DNA of 64,000 nt from positions 87,052,419-87,116,418 of the forward strand of contig OX352761.1 of NCBI GenBank assembly GCA_947095585.1, in the 5' to 3' direction. A program made the translations under genes and the position numbers. Of this stretch, positions 1 to 11,288 are shown one piece after another. Origin of the DNA: Nephrocerus scutellatus. Lineage: Eukaryota > Arthropoda > Insecta > Diptera > Pipunculidae. Each line of letters starts with the position of its first letter. Position 1 is the stretch's first letter. The notes under the pieces are model-generated. The model did no database searches. It was not told the origin of the DNA and saw nothing but the letters and a program-made list of their open reading frames with translations.

Positions 1-6
1 GTTTTC

Positions 7-1125
7 GTGTTTGGACTTTCGATTTGCAAAATAAGTAGACCGGTCACTAGGCAAATTAGTAGACAGGCAAAAGCGAAGCGAAATTTAAGTTTCTCGTCGG
101 ATTTAGAAGTTATTCCTGAAGAGGAGTCGTCCGACATGGACATAAAAATTAGTATTTCTGATGTTTACAATATCATACCCCTCTTTGATGGGAAGCCAGC
201 CGACTTGGCTAAGTTCACGTCATGCGGTGATATTCTCTTCACCTCGGTAAAAGAGAGTGATGAACCCTCATTTTTGGCCATTGTTAAGACAAGGCTACAG
301 GGTCCCGCATTCGAGTTGACGCAGTTCAACTCACTTACGACTTTGGCAGCTCTCAAGGAGAAGCCCGAGTCCGAATACAAGGAGGTAAAAACGCGTTTCT
401 CTGCACACAATGAGCTGCTGACCACAAAGCAGAGATTCAAAGAATCGGTCAAGGAGTTTGGCGAACGGGTCTGCATGGCCCTAAACAATCTAAACTCCGC
501 ATCCTTCAACACAACCCGCGACGAGACAGTTCGGGAATTCTTAGTGCAAGAAAACCGCCGACTAGCGATCCAGGTGTTCGAAGATGGTCTGAAAAATGAC
601 CAAATTAGGCTTATAGCCAAGGCTTTCGGGGGAGCTGACCTAAAAAAAGTTATAGCTCATGCTGAGGGACATGCTGCACGCATAGATCACGCCACACAAT
701 CTTTTCAAAATAAATTTGTTTCTCACAGAAATCCGCAAACAACTACCTATTGTCAGACTTGCGGTAAGCCCGGTCACACGAGGGAAACGTGTTACCGGAA
801 TAATCAATTCCCAAATTTTCAGAGTAGGCCTCCTAATAAAAAAGAAGTGCAATTTCTTACTTGCAATTACTGCAAGAGGAGGAACCACACCGAGGCAAAC
901 TGTAGGTTACGGTTATCCAATCCACAAAATCCGTTTAGGAATAGCAATCCCACTCCTGGTTTCAGTGGAAACCATAAACCTGAATACCCCTCAAAACAAA
1001 ATGATAGCCGTGGTGTGAGGTATTCCAATGTTCTTGAATCGGGAAACGAAGCCATTCGGGAGGAAACTATAGGCAATTCCTCTCGAATGAATGCGACAGC
1101 CGAGGTGTACCATCCCAAGAACTGA
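7..1125 (+). pseudogene. gag: ERV-A Gag (capsid/nucleocapsid), open but possibly incomplete
   Basis: This is an open frame of 372 codons. The likely functional start is the internal Met at codon 44 (position 136), because the first 43 residues are basic and leader-like; the frame may also begin before the window. Residues about 50-240 resemble the helical capsid region of errantivirus Gag. Two nucleic-acid-binding zinc knuckles of the C-x2-C-x4-H-x4-C type start near residues 249 and 286, each with all four ligands. Gag would form the particle and bind genomic RNA. The ORF has no stop, but the downstream protease and polymerase are broken or lost, so I call it part of a dead element. Confidence 0.75.
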
Positions 1126-1216
1126 ATTTCAGATTTTTCGTTTCGTTTTTTCCCGAGTTTAAGGAACCAACGATACGACTAAAATTCAGTCCCTCGGAAA
1201 GAAATTTTCTACGTTT

Positions 1217-1702
1217 TTGATAGATACGGGTGCCGACGTTAGCCTAGTAAAAGAAAATAGGTATAATGAAAATACAATACACGGTGACGACCTCTACACC
1301 ATTACTACCATAGCCGGGGAATAGCTAAAACTCCTTGGTTTGGTGTATGGTACCCTAGAGATCAAGTCACCCGAACATACCCTTTTATTAGAGCATCCTT
1401 TTCATATACTTGATAATCAACTTAATGGAATTATTGGGAATGACTTTTTATCAAAATTTAAATGCGTAGTAGATTTCAAAAACGACACATTAGAAATTCC
1501 ATTCAAACGAAGCCAAACGGAGGAAAACAAACCATTCCCCTCGGCATATGAAAAAAAATTTAAAAACTTTGAGTCGCCATGCGAACTTCGGTCTGATGAT
1601 TCCAATTTCAACTATAAAAAATTCAATAAAAACTTAGTAGAGCGTAAAACCAAGCAAAAAGACTTAGAGACAATAGATACTAAGCAAATAAAAAAGGCTT
1701 AG
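1217..1702 (+). pseudogene. ERV-A aspartic protease, broken
   Basis: The retropepsin active-site motif D-T-G-A occurs at about 1223-1234, in a different frame from gag as expected for frameshifted pol. The same frame has a TAG stop at 1322-1324 and then runs from 1340 to 1702. That second part carries the typical C-terminal retropepsin segment with I-I-G-N-D-F near 1432-1449. Downstream it enters a tandem repeat and stops. The in-frame stop removes a working protease. Confidence 0.75.
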
Positions 1703-1842
1703 AGACAATAGATCCTATGCAAAAACAAATAGACTTAGAGACAATAGATCCTAAGCAAAAACAAAAAGACTTAGAGACAATAGATCCTAAGCAAAAACAA
1801 AAAGACTTAGAGACAATAGATCCTAAGCAACATAAAAAAGAC
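1659..1842 (+). repeat. 36-bp coding tandem repeat
   Basis: About five copies of a 36-bp unit encode a 12-residue charged repeat (core D-L-E-T-I-D-P-K-Q). The unit length is a multiple of three, so copy number can change without a frameshift. The second unit (about 1690-1725) has lost frame and ends the upstream ORF at 1702; the frame reopens at 1717. Confidence 0.85.
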
Positions 1843-2373
1843 TTAGAAAAAACTAAGCATTCTTTAAAATTAACAACAAACTTGGTAGACAGTAAATCTA
1901 AGAAAAATGAAAATAAAAATTTGAACCAAAAAGAGCAAATGGAATCACAGAATGGAGAAAAATTAATAAAAGGAAAGACTAAGTCAAAGGAAGTTAAGGT
2001 ACAAGCGCAAAAATGTTTAATCCAACAAAGTGAGGTAATTAAAATTTCTAAAAGTAAGCCTTCTATATATAGCGGATCTGGGGAAGTAGCTCTTCCAAAA
2101 CCAGAACGTATTTTTGATGGACCAGAACAGAACATCATGAAAACCAAACAAAAATTTGTTGACCAGATTAACATACCTGCACGAAGTACTCTAGTCAAGT
2201 GACAACTTTGCGAAAGTTTTACTCCTAAATATTAATGAACACCCAGTGCAGCTAAATGCACACGATCTGAGTTTAGAATGGGATAATTTAGACGAGTTTA
2301 ATTTTCTCTCAACAGATCCGGTATACAAACGGTTAGAAAATCTGGAAAAGTTAGTGGACATAAGCTACTGTAA
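1717..2373 (+). pseudogene. ERV-A protease-RT linker remnant
   Basis: A Lys/Glu/Gln-rich frame (1717-2202), then a second frame from 2246. The second piece contains an acidic stretch (positions 2270-2365) resembling the segment just before RT in errantivirus Pol. It runs straight into the GAAA microsatellite, and nothing of RT, RNase H or the integrase core follows. The low-complexity part has no recognisable domain. Confidence 0.5.
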
Positions 2374-2375
2374 TA

Positions 2376-2443
<68 letters not shown>

Positions 2444-2486
2444 AATAAAAAAAGAAAAAAGAAATAAAGAAAGAAATAAAGAAAGC
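2374..2486 (+). repeat. (GAAA)n microsatellite at a pol deletion junction
   Basis: About 17 perfect GAAA units are followed by imperfect GAAATAAA units. The microsatellite sits exactly where roughly 3 kb of RT-RNase H-integrase should be, so it marks the deletion junction. Confidence 0.95.
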
Positions 2487-2800
2487 AACTCAGGCCTGGG
2501 GAAACCGCCGCGTTGGGAACCGGGGACATTCTGAGTCTGGGGATTTAACAAGAGGATTTCAGCCTGAGTTTATGCCCCGCATACGTCGTAAGACGACGAC
2601 GAGCTTATTCTGGAGTAGGACTCCTACAAGGATGGTTTCGTAATCTACGTAATGTACTACAGTACAAAGCTTAGACAAAAAAAATGAATGAGTAATAAAT
2701 AGGAATACAATATTAATCTTCAAACCACTCCTTCTTCATTTCTCTTCTGTCATCTTCTTTAAAAAAAAAAAAACGTTTTTCTTTGTGTAAAGAACTTTGT
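2487..2800 (+). other. ERV-A pol 3' remnant and pre-env spacer
   Basis: A short open stretch up to about 2640 (Arg/Thr-rich, ending in a stop) could be the C-terminus of Pol. AT-rich spacer follows, ending in poly-A and poly-pyrimidine runs. I see no other gene in it. Confidence 0.4.
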
Positions 2801-2819
2801 TCTCTATCTCCCCACGCAG
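2796..2819 (+). promoter_or_regulatory. Putative 3' splice site for env mRNA
   Basis: A pyrimidine-rich tract (ttctctatctccccacgcag) ends in AG at 2818-2819, three bases before the env start codon at 2823. Errantivirus env is expressed from a spliced subgenomic RNA, so this is the expected acceptor. The donor would lie near the start of gag; I did not identify it. Confidence 0.6.
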
Positions 2820-2822
2820 ACA

Positions 2823-3105
2823 ATGAAAAGCGTAACAATTTGGTGTTTTATGTTCACCATGGCGCTGGGACATCTCAATTTCACGCCAGTAAAACAAGGT
2901 TCAGGAATATATTTCGAGGAATTAGGCAGAGTCAACTTATTTTCAAATGAATGGAAAATTATAACGTACAACGATTTAAAAGGTATTTTAACCACAACAA
3001 AGCTTATGAGCCAATACAGATCCGAAATATCCAAATTATGCAACGGATTTAATAACGACACGCAAATATCATATTTGTGCAAAGGTACGGTGGTAGAGCT
3101 TAATA
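2823..3105 (+). pseudogene. env: ERV-A Env, N-terminal part (surface subunit)
   Basis: It begins with a hydrophobic N-terminal signal peptide (residues about 1-17). A segment with G-x-Y-F-E-E-L-G and a Y-N-D-L motif follows, as in insect errantivirus Env of the baculovirus F-protein family. The frame is cut after codon 94 by the ERV-B LTR; the few residues after that are LTR-encoded. The remainder of env resumes at 19745. Env would have been a type I membrane fusion glycoprotein. It is dead here because of the insertion and later frame breaks. Confidence 0.75.
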
Positions 3106-3693
3106 ATTATGTTTTCAAGCGTATTTTATGAATTTTAAAAAAGAATTTATTCTTTATTATTTATTTATAAAAAAACACTTTGAAAATTATTGTCTTAATA
3201 ATAGACTTCAATGTAATACAAGTTATAAAACAAATGCTAATTAACAATACTGCACAACAATACTGGATTGAATATTAAAGAATACTGATCATCTCTTATT
3301 CTAAAGTGTTGTCTTATATACTATTCGTTGAGTGATCCAACTTGTGTTTTGGTTGTGAAATAGTTTTGGACTTTGAACTTGTTTACGTCTTTGAAGGAGT
3401 AAACATGTTGTTGTCTTTACTTTTGGCCTTGAATGAATATTAAAAAGTGTATTGAATATATTCGTCGTAATTGACCATCTGGTGTTTTGATTATAGGATT
3501 GGCCTTGAATTGAAGATGTAAACATGTTGACAGAATTCGTATTGCAAGATAAGATTGGCCTTGAATATTATAGTAGTAAACAAGATATGAATGTTCAGAT
3601 TTAAGGGGTGCGTGCTTTGGATATATGATGATTAATATAAGTAATATAAGTTGGATCACGCAATTACAGTTATGAATAAATGATGAAATATGG
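3106..3693 (-). repeat. ERV-B 3' LTR (left copy)
   Basis: It matches 19157-19740 almost base for base apart from scattered substitutions and a small indel near 3605. The shared sequence extends to about 3699 (aatatt), so the exact edge is ambiguous by six bases. Confidence 0.9.
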
Positions 3694-4567
3694 AATATTA
3701 GTTTTTCTTACTATTATATTTTTATATTTTAAAAAGTTATATACAAACAAAATGATAATTAGTATAGATATTATAGATATGTATGATGTATGATAATATA
3801 TTTTTTCTTTATTATTTATTTTAGAAATATTTTTCGTCAATACAATTCCTGGGATTATTTCTTTGATTTTTTCCTCTGTAAAATTTTTCATTTTACAATA
3901 TGCTTTTACAAATTTTATAATATTTGTAGTACAATTGTTTCTTATTTTGTTTAAGTTTTTCTCTAACATATCTTTTACATTTTTGTCATATATACTATTA
4001 TTTTGATCTATTATAAAGGTGTTTTCGTTTAATGATATGGCGCTTTATTGTTTTTGTCTGGCATTGGTTCAATTATAATAGTGGAATATGAGGAGTTGGA
4101 ATATTTGGGTATTAAGAGAATTATTATAATGATTTCATGTTCAAATATTACAGCTATTTCTGTGTCTTTTAGGCCTTGCATATTTTTGGCTAGTTTTAGT
4201 TCCTGTTCTGTTAAAATATTTCTTGTAAGTATACCGAGTTTGCTTGTTAGAATAATTTGTTCTATATATGTCGTCTATGTGATGTCGGAAAAGATTGATG
4301 TCATAATTAATTTGATAAATATGTTGTATGTAATTTATTTCTTTTTTTTATCTTAGTAATGTCTTTTTTATTTATTTTGTTAAAGTCATTTAAAAATTGT
4401 GTAATATTTTTTTGTTGGTTTTGAAGATGATTAGTTATATTTTCTATCTGTTGAGTTATCTTAAAATTGAATGAAACTTGTTTAATATTTTCCGAAATTA
4501 ATTCTTTGTTTTTTGATTTAAATGCTTTTAGTTGAGATTTTATTTCGATTTCGTCTTGGGAATCCAT
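3694..4567 (-). pseudogene. env: ERV-B Env, transmembrane-subunit remnant
   Basis: Minus-strand pieces in different frames: 4307-4567 holds a polar, Asn/Gln-rich helical region like the heptad region behind the errantivirus fusion peptide. Piece 3670-3969 holds a Cys-containing ectodomain end and one transmembrane helix (Y-I-S-I-I-S-I-L-I-I-I-L region), followed by a short basic tail. The surface subunit and furin site are not recognisable upstream of 4567, so the N-terminal half is deleted. Between the pieces (3970-4306) the frame is broken. Confidence 0.65.
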
Positions 4568-4706
4568 TGTGCCTGCTATATATTTAAGTCCTTTACCTTT
4601 TTATGATAAAAATTGTCATTTCAATTTTCATTATATCATTTTATTGATTAACAAAGGTGAATTAGATAGTAGAGTGGTGAGTTATTTATGTGGTTTTTTT
4701 TTTAAT

Positions 4707-5136
4707 TTATGAATCTTTCTTAATGTTTTTTCTTTGTTTGAATTGTGAGTCATTATTATGATATATCTTTTTCCGTTTTATATGTGATTTATAATATTTT
4801 AAATTATTTTGTTTGTCGATTATATGATTTTCATCTGTATCAAGTTTTCTGAATTTTGTATGATTTTTTCCACCACGAGTTTCTTTAATAAAGTTAGTTC
4901 CTGGTTGTATTTCTATATATTCTGTTTCTTTATTTAATTTATTTATGGTTGTTTGTTCTTTCTTCAATATATAGAATTTATAGAATTATATTCGTTATTA
5001 TGTATTTTTCTATTTTTGAAGTCGATTGGTTTGTTATCAGTAGTTGAATGTATGGTATTGTTATAATAATTTATAATTTTTAATATCTTTTCTTCAACAG
5101 TACTATTATTTGTGTTTGGATCATGCCTTAATAATC
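4707..5136 (-). pseudogene. ERV-B integrase, C-terminal part
   Basis: Two overlapping minus-strand pieces: 4964-5136 and 4707-4967, in different frames. The first continues the integrase core helices after the catalytic region (contains H-D-P-N-T-N-N). The second has the K-x-R-G-G-K-N-H type C-terminal segment common in 17.6/297-like Pol. The gene is cut at 5137 by the copia LTR and resumes at 9595. Confidence 0.7.
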
Positions 5137-5289
5137 TGTTAGAAATTAAACCACGGGGCACTTTTATGGACAACTGTTTTATTAGAAGAGTGAGTAATAA
5201 CTAACTAAAATATATAAGAAGAAGATGTTTTTAAAGCACGTTGATTATAGAATTATATACTAGTATGTGTGACTATACATATTCTAACA
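5137..5289 (-). repeat. copia 3' LTR
   Basis: 153 bp, TG...CA ends. Longer than the right copy (123 bp) because of an internal indel around 5215-5260, so the two LTRs have diverged since insertion. Confidence 0.9.
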
Positions 5290-5341
5290 CTCCTCCTATC
5301 AACGTGGTTTTAAAATAAAAATTACAATTACAATTGCTATG

Positions 5342-8300
5342 CTATGCTATGCAGTTATTATGTTTAATGTTAGACAAAGCTTTTGTTAATATGTCTGCAG
5401 TCATTTCATTTGTATACATGTGTTTAACTTCAATTCTTTCCTGTTTCTGCATTTCTCGTTTGTAATGGTATCTAATGTCCACATGTTTTGATCTTTCATG
5501 GTGGACGGAATCCTTTGATAGTTTAATTGCGCTTGTGTTGTCACAATGAATTGATGTCGCGCCGTTTATAAGATGTTCGTCTCCAACTTCATTCAGCATA
5601 AGCCTTCGGTGAATGATCTCTTTTGTCACTTCTGAAAGCGCCATGTATTCGGCCTCCATGGTGGAAAGTGCAACAGATTTTTGCTTTCTGGATTTCCAGC
5701 TGATGGGACCATTAGCCAAAATAGTCACATATCCGGTACATGACTTCCGATCATCGCGGTCACTTCCCCAGTCCGAATCAACATAAGCATAGAGAGGCGC
5801 ATTGGTTTTTTCGTAAGTTATTTTGTAGTGTTAAGTTCCTTTAAGGTACCTTACGACTCGCTTTGCGGCCGTCCAATGATTCTTTCCTGGATTAGAACAA
5901 AATTTACTTAACATACTTGCAGCAAAGGCTATATCGGGCCTCGTTGCGTTAGCTAAATATATAAGACTCCCTACCAATTCTCGATAAGGATACTTCACCA
6001 TTTCAGCAACTTCTTCTGCAGATTTCGGACAATATTCTTTTGTCAGCACGTTGCTTGTATCAATCGGTGTAGCAGATGGATTTGCTTTCTCCATCCCAAA
6101 TTTTGGATCAGCTTTTCGATGTGATACCCCTGGTGGATACATATTTTACCTGTCGAATGTTCTCTTACTACTTGAATTCCGAGAATGTTGTCAACTTGTC
6201 CTAAGTCCTTCATCTTGAATTCTCTAGCTAGTGAGATTTTAGTCTCTTTTAAGAATGATATATCATTAGAAGCTATCAGCAAGTCATCGACGTACACCAC
6301 CACAATGAATTTGCTTTGGTTTTCGACTTTGACATACAGACAAGCATCCGTAGACGACTGTTTCATACCAATCGTTTCAAAAATGTATCTAGCTTGAGAT
6401 GCCACTGACGTCCCGATTGCTATAATCCATATAATGCTTTATTAAGTTTGCATACCGTATCATTCTTAACCATTTTTCCAGGATACCTCGGCTGTTTCAT
6501 GTATATTTCTTCATGTAACGCACCTTGCACATAGGCAGTTGTGACGTCCATCTGATGCAAGTGCATGTTGTTTTCAGCGCATATTGCAAATAACGTGCGG
6601 ATTGTCTCATATCGAGCTACGGGTGCATAGATTTCATTATAGTCCACACCTGCTCTCTGCTCGCATCCTCTAGCGACTATTCTCGCCTTGTATCGCTCAA
6701 TGATGCCTTCACCATTTTTCTTAATAGCAAAAACCCATTTGTTCGATAAAACCTTCTTTCGTTTGGGACGATCTACTAAATTCCAAGTTTTGTTCCTATG
6801 AAGTGCTGCTAGCTCAATTTTCATAGCATCTATCCATTTGGATCGGTCTTGTCTTAACATCGCTTCTTCGAAAGATAAAGGATCACTAGTAATGTTGCTG
6901 ATTAACATATTTACCTCTTCGCTTGACAATTTTCCCCGCTTGCATGCCCTTGGAAGTCTTGGTCTGCCTGAAGCTTGCCCTACTTCTTCACTGCAATCAC
7001 TTTCTGGGTCAGTTGTAACTATCTCGAAAATTTTGTTATTCTTCGCCTGTTGTAACTGCTCAGCAACCTCCTCGGTGTTATCTTCGATGATGTCTAGTGC
7101 GTCTCCAAAAATGTCTATTAATTGCTCCTCGATTGGCTCATCCTTTGGCTTGTATTCGTTCACATCAATAATACTTTCTTCTTTGGGCTCTATTTCTAGG
7201 TCGATTTCCTTTGGTATATGTGGTAATTGCATTATGTTGATTATACTTGTATAGTTATAACTATTTATATTTTCGACGAATTTCACATCACGTCGCTTTT
7301 CAATGTTCCTCTTCTGCGCATCCCAAAGCCGGTAGGCTTCGATTCTTGAGAATACCCAACCAGAATATATTCTTTGCCTTTTGGGTCAAGTTTTGTTTTT
7401 CCTGGACCTTTCTCCAGTGCAACAGCCTTGCTTCCAAATGCTCTCAAAAAACTAACATTTGGTTTCCGACCGCACCACACCTCAAATGGAGTTTGATTCT
7501 GCAAAATGCTGGTGGGACATCGATTTCGGATGAAAAACGCAGTATTAGTTGCCTCTGCCCACAAACTCTTGGGAAGTTTCGATTCCAAAAGCATGCAACG
7601 AACCATTTCCATAAGAGTTCTGTTCGCACGCTCGGCAACACCATTCTGTTAAGGAGTATATGCCGCAGTAAGTTGCCTTTTTATGCCATTTGACTCCAGA
7701 AAATTCGAGAATTCTTTTGACATATATTCTGTTCCGTTGTCTGTTCTCAATCGCTTAATTTTTCTGCCACTTTCCTTTTCTGCATGAAGTTTGAACTTCT
7801 TGAACTTTTGAAACACTTCACTTTTCGATTGAATGAAATCGACTACAATAAATCGCGACTTATCGTCAATAAAAGTTACGATATATTTCGCTCGGGGCCC
7901 ACCACTGTGCACTGTGCCTAATATTTCATTATCGATTGTTCGTGATTTAGGAAATGGAGATTGAACCATTTTTCTTTTACTGCATACGACGCGTTGAATT
8001 TCACCTTGACTAAAATTTTCTTTTATGCCTTTAACTAATTGCTTGCTTTGAAGTTTCTTGACATCGTTAAAATTTAAGTGGCCAAATCGTTGGTGCCATT
8101 TAATTAGTGCATTTGCATTTGTTTGATCATTATCATTGCATATATGTACTTCTTCATTCGGTGTACAGGTTTTCAATACATATAGCTTATTTCTCTTTTC
8201 TGCTTTGAAAACAATTTGTTGCATATTATTCTTCACAACTGCTGTATTTTTCACAAAATTAACTGTGCATCCACTGTCAGTGACTTTTGGAACAGATATT

Positions 8301-9337
8301 AAGTTGTGCCTTAATTGTGGTATGTACAGAACATCCATAAGCTTCACTTTTGTTAATCTGTTTTTATTATTTACATGCATAATTACTGTTCCTGATCCAT
8401 GCGCAGTAATGGTGTCATTTCCAGCGGTTTTGATTATTTGTTTGTCCCTATTAGACCAATGTACAAAATTACTTGACTCTTTGCACATGTGAGCGCTTGC
8501 ACCGCTGTCTAAACACCACTCATACTTGCTCAAATCTTGAACTTTAACTTCTTCGTACGCAGCCATTGCAGCTTCTAACGTTGTCTCACTCTTTGACCAA
8601 TTATTATATTTTCTCATTTTACATTCGTTCGCCCTGTGTCCATGTTTACCACACTTGTAACAATTTCCATCAAACCTTTGCGTTGGTTTTAAATTTTGTT
8701 TAATATTTTTACCGCTTCCTCCGTTGTTCTGCTTCTTTCTTCCTCTGAACCTATCATCCATATAAAAAGCATTCTCTGCAGAAGTTTCATCTGCTGTAAT
8801 TTGCTGACTCCTACGCTCTCCTTCTTCCAGAAGTTTCGTTTTTAGAGAACCGATCTCTGGTAGCTGATCACGCTCGATAGCTATGCAATCTTCTGGCAGT
8901 GAATTCAGAAGCATTATGCAGAGTAACTCTTTTGGCAATGATATGCCAGCTTCCTCAAGTGCATCACAACAGCTTTGAAAATCTCTTAAGTGTTGCGTCA
9001 TCGATTGCTCTTTTTTCTTTTTCATTTGAAAAAGTCGCCTTTATAAAACAACCTTTCTAGCGGGACCTTTCGATGTGTGCGTCTCCTCTAGAATTTTCCA
9101 TGCTTCATTTGAAGATTCGCACCTTTTTATATATCCCAACTGCTTTTCTTTTACTCCTAGGAAAATCATCGCCAATGCATTGGAATTTTTACTATTCCAT
9201 AAAGCTAGTTTGGTAGCATCATCCACTGGCCTAGCCGCCGTGCCGTCTACGTATTCCCACAAATCACTGCACACGAGGATACTGCGCATATGTAGTTTCC
9301 AAAATTCATAATTTTTCTCATCGAGTTTTTCGATCAA
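5342..9337 (-). pseudogene. copia Gag-Pol polyprotein, multiply broken
   Basis: Minus-strand pieces in order. Gag N-terminus: 9041-9337. Then 7649-9025: zinc knuckle C-Y-K-C-G-K-H-G-H-R-A-N-E-C, protease D-S-G-A-S, integrase zinc domain, and catalytic D residues in F-I-D-D-K-S and T-D-N-G-T-E. 7283-7612 is integrase after the core, 6420-7286 is RT start, 6043-6405 is RT with Y-V-D-D, then 5831-6142, and 5342-5728 is RNase H with the A-D-I-L-T-K-A tail. Breaks: frameshifts near 9040, 7285, 6410 and 6130; in-frame TAA at 7649-7651 just before the integrase Q-N-G-x-x-E-R motif; in-frame TAA at 5831-5833. A normal copia has one frame of about 1400 codons. Confidence 0.92.
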
Positions 9338-9451
9338 ATTATTACCGGGAATATTCTATATTTTCGGATTAAAAAAAACACGAACGCGTTTTTCAAATTG
9401 TAAGACGCGAACAAAAAAAACTTTTAATTATGTACCAACCGGTTTAACTGC

Positions 9452-9466
9452 ACTGGGCCCATAACC
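9452..9466 (-). promoter_or_regulatory. copia primer-binding site (initiator tRNA-Met half-molecule type)
   Basis: Directly next to the 5' LTR, the plus strand reads actgggcccataacc. This matches the anticodon region of fly initiator tRNA-Met (contains CAT) rather than a tRNA 3' end. Drosophila copia is known to be primed by an initiator tRNA-Met fragment in this way. Confidence 0.8.
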
Positions 9467-9589
9467 TGTTAGAAATTAAACCACGGAGCACTTTTATGGA
9501 CAACTGTTTTATTAGAAGAGTGAGTAATAACTAACTAAAATATATAAGAATATATAAGATATATAAGTGTGACTATACATATTCTAACA
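9467..9589 (-). repeat. copia 5' LTR
   Basis: 123 bp, TG...CA ends; same sequence as 5137-5289 apart from an internal indel and one substitution near its start. Confidence 0.9.
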
Positions 9590-9594
9590 TAATC

Positions 9595-11288
9595 TAATGT
9601 GTTCGTTGATTGTGTTATGTAATCTTTCTACATCTGAATTGGATGTGTGGTTATAATTTGAAGTATAATGGATTTCTATGTTTTCGTTTTGTAAGAATTC
9701 TTTTAGTGGAAGGGCTTTAAATCCTAGCTCGTTGTCTACAATTAATTTATTTATTGGTCCAATAGCAGCGATTAATGTTAGAATACTTCTTTTAAATTCT
9801 GTCCATGTTCTTGCTGTAATTTTTATTGCTTGAGCAAATTTGCTGAATTTATCTATAAACGTGACAAAGAGTTGTTTTTCAAGTGAATAGAAAACGTCTG
9901 CATGAATAATTTCGTTTGGTGCTGAAGGGGTTTCCGTTAGTTGATATTTATTTTTAATTGGATTTCTATCATATTTTTCTAAATTACATATTTCGCAATT
10001 ATTGATAAATTGTGTTATTCTAATGTTGAACTTTGGGTGATAAAATTTTAAGAATAGTTCTTTATATACTTCTATGATTCCTCTGTGATTATTTCTGAGA
10101 TGTTCATTTTTAATGATTTCAAATAATTCTTCTTCATTTGTTATGTCCTTTAGGAATTTGTTAGTTTCAATTATTTTTTGTCCTTGTTCTGCAAAATATT
10201 TTTGATAAACATCTTCTAGTGTTTTTATGAATTCTTCGTTATCTGCATAAAGACAGTTTAAGGATTTTGGATTGAAATGCGATTTTAAGAGTATTAATGC
10301 TGTTTCTTCATCTAGTGATTTGATATGAATAACTTTTCTATTTTTATTAAAAAAATTTATTTTCTTAATTCTTAATGAACCGGAAGTAATTTTAAAGATT
10401 GCTATTTGTGTTTTAAATATATTTAAAGGGGATTTACTAAGTGGAAATATGTTTGATCCATTTTCTTCATTTCTTTCTGTAAGATTTATTTCTATTCGGG
10501 AGAGTGCGTCTGCATTTTTGTTTTTTGTTCCTTTTTTATACGTGATTTCATAATCAAATTCGGATAATTTTAGTCTCCATCTTACTAGTTTTGAATTTGG
10601 TTCTTTTATTGAGAAAAGCCAATTTAAAGGTTTATGATCGGTTTCGATTGTAAATTTACGTCCAAAAAGATATGGTCTGAAATATTTTGTTGACCAGACG
10701 ATTGCTAATAGTTCCTTTTCGATGGTGCTGTAATGTATTTCATGTTCATTTTTAATGTTCTGTATCGGATGAATATTTTGAGAAAGTATTGCTCCTAATG
10801 CATAATTACTAGGATCTGTTGTAAGGGTAAATTTTTTTGAAAAATCAGGGTAACTTAGTATTTGATCGTTTATTAATAATTTATGCAGTGTGTTAAAACT
10901 TTCTTGATATTTTATATTTGAAATGTCTATTTTAGTATTCTTTTTTTAAGAATGATGTCATTGGTTTTGCTATTAATGAATTTAATGAATTTCCTATAAT
11001 AACCAGTGAGGCCTAAGAATTGTTTAATTTGTTTCGTGGTTTTTGGTATTGGAAATTTATTTATGCATTCAAGCTTTTGGGATTTGGTTTTATTCCATTT
11101 TGTGTCACTATATGACCAAGAAATTCTGTTTCTTTCTTTAGAAACTCTGATTTATCTAATTGAATTTTGAGATTTGCTTTCCTTAAACAATTAAATATTA
11201 AATTGATTGAATGTATATGTTCTTGTATTGAAGTAGAGAAGATGATAATGTCGTCCAGATAGACTAAACAAATCTTATTGATATAATT
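9595..11288 (-). pseudogene. pol: ERV-B Pol: end of RT, RNase H and integrase N-terminal half
   Basis: Reading the minus strand gives a near-continuous Pol frame that lacks ATG codons and so is easy to miss. It contains the RT catalytic Y-L-D-D at about 11250, the R-K-F-I segment, RNase H with Y-S-T-I-E-K-E-L-L-A-I-V-W near 10700, the integrase H/C zinc finger near 10000-10110 (C-E-I-C), and core motifs H-A-D-V-F (9900) and V-D-N-E (9745). Frame breaks occur near 11080 and 10940. The gene is cut at 9594 by copia inside the integrase core. Confidence 0.8.

Larger units (their letters stand above)
5137..9589 (-). mobile_element. copia-like: copia-type (Ty1/copia) retrotransposon nested in ERV-B integrase
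   Basis: The element is bounded by short LTRs starting TGTTAGAA and ending TTCTAACA (5137-5289 and 9467-9589). TAATC at 5132-5136 and 9590-9594 is a perfect 5-bp target duplication. The primer site lies next to the right LTR and a purine tract (GGAGGAGTG in its own sense) next to the left LTR, so it reads on the minus strand. The domain order protease-integrase-RT-RNase H is diagnostic of Ty1/copia. Several stops and frameshifts make it inactive. Confidence 0.95.

Noticed and set aside
2351..2551. Minus-strand Phe/Leu-rich ORF
   Set aside because: Reverse reading of the GAAA microsatellite.
4048..4356. 102-codon hydrophobic plus-strand ORF
   Set aside because: AT-rich antisense of the ERV-B env remnant.
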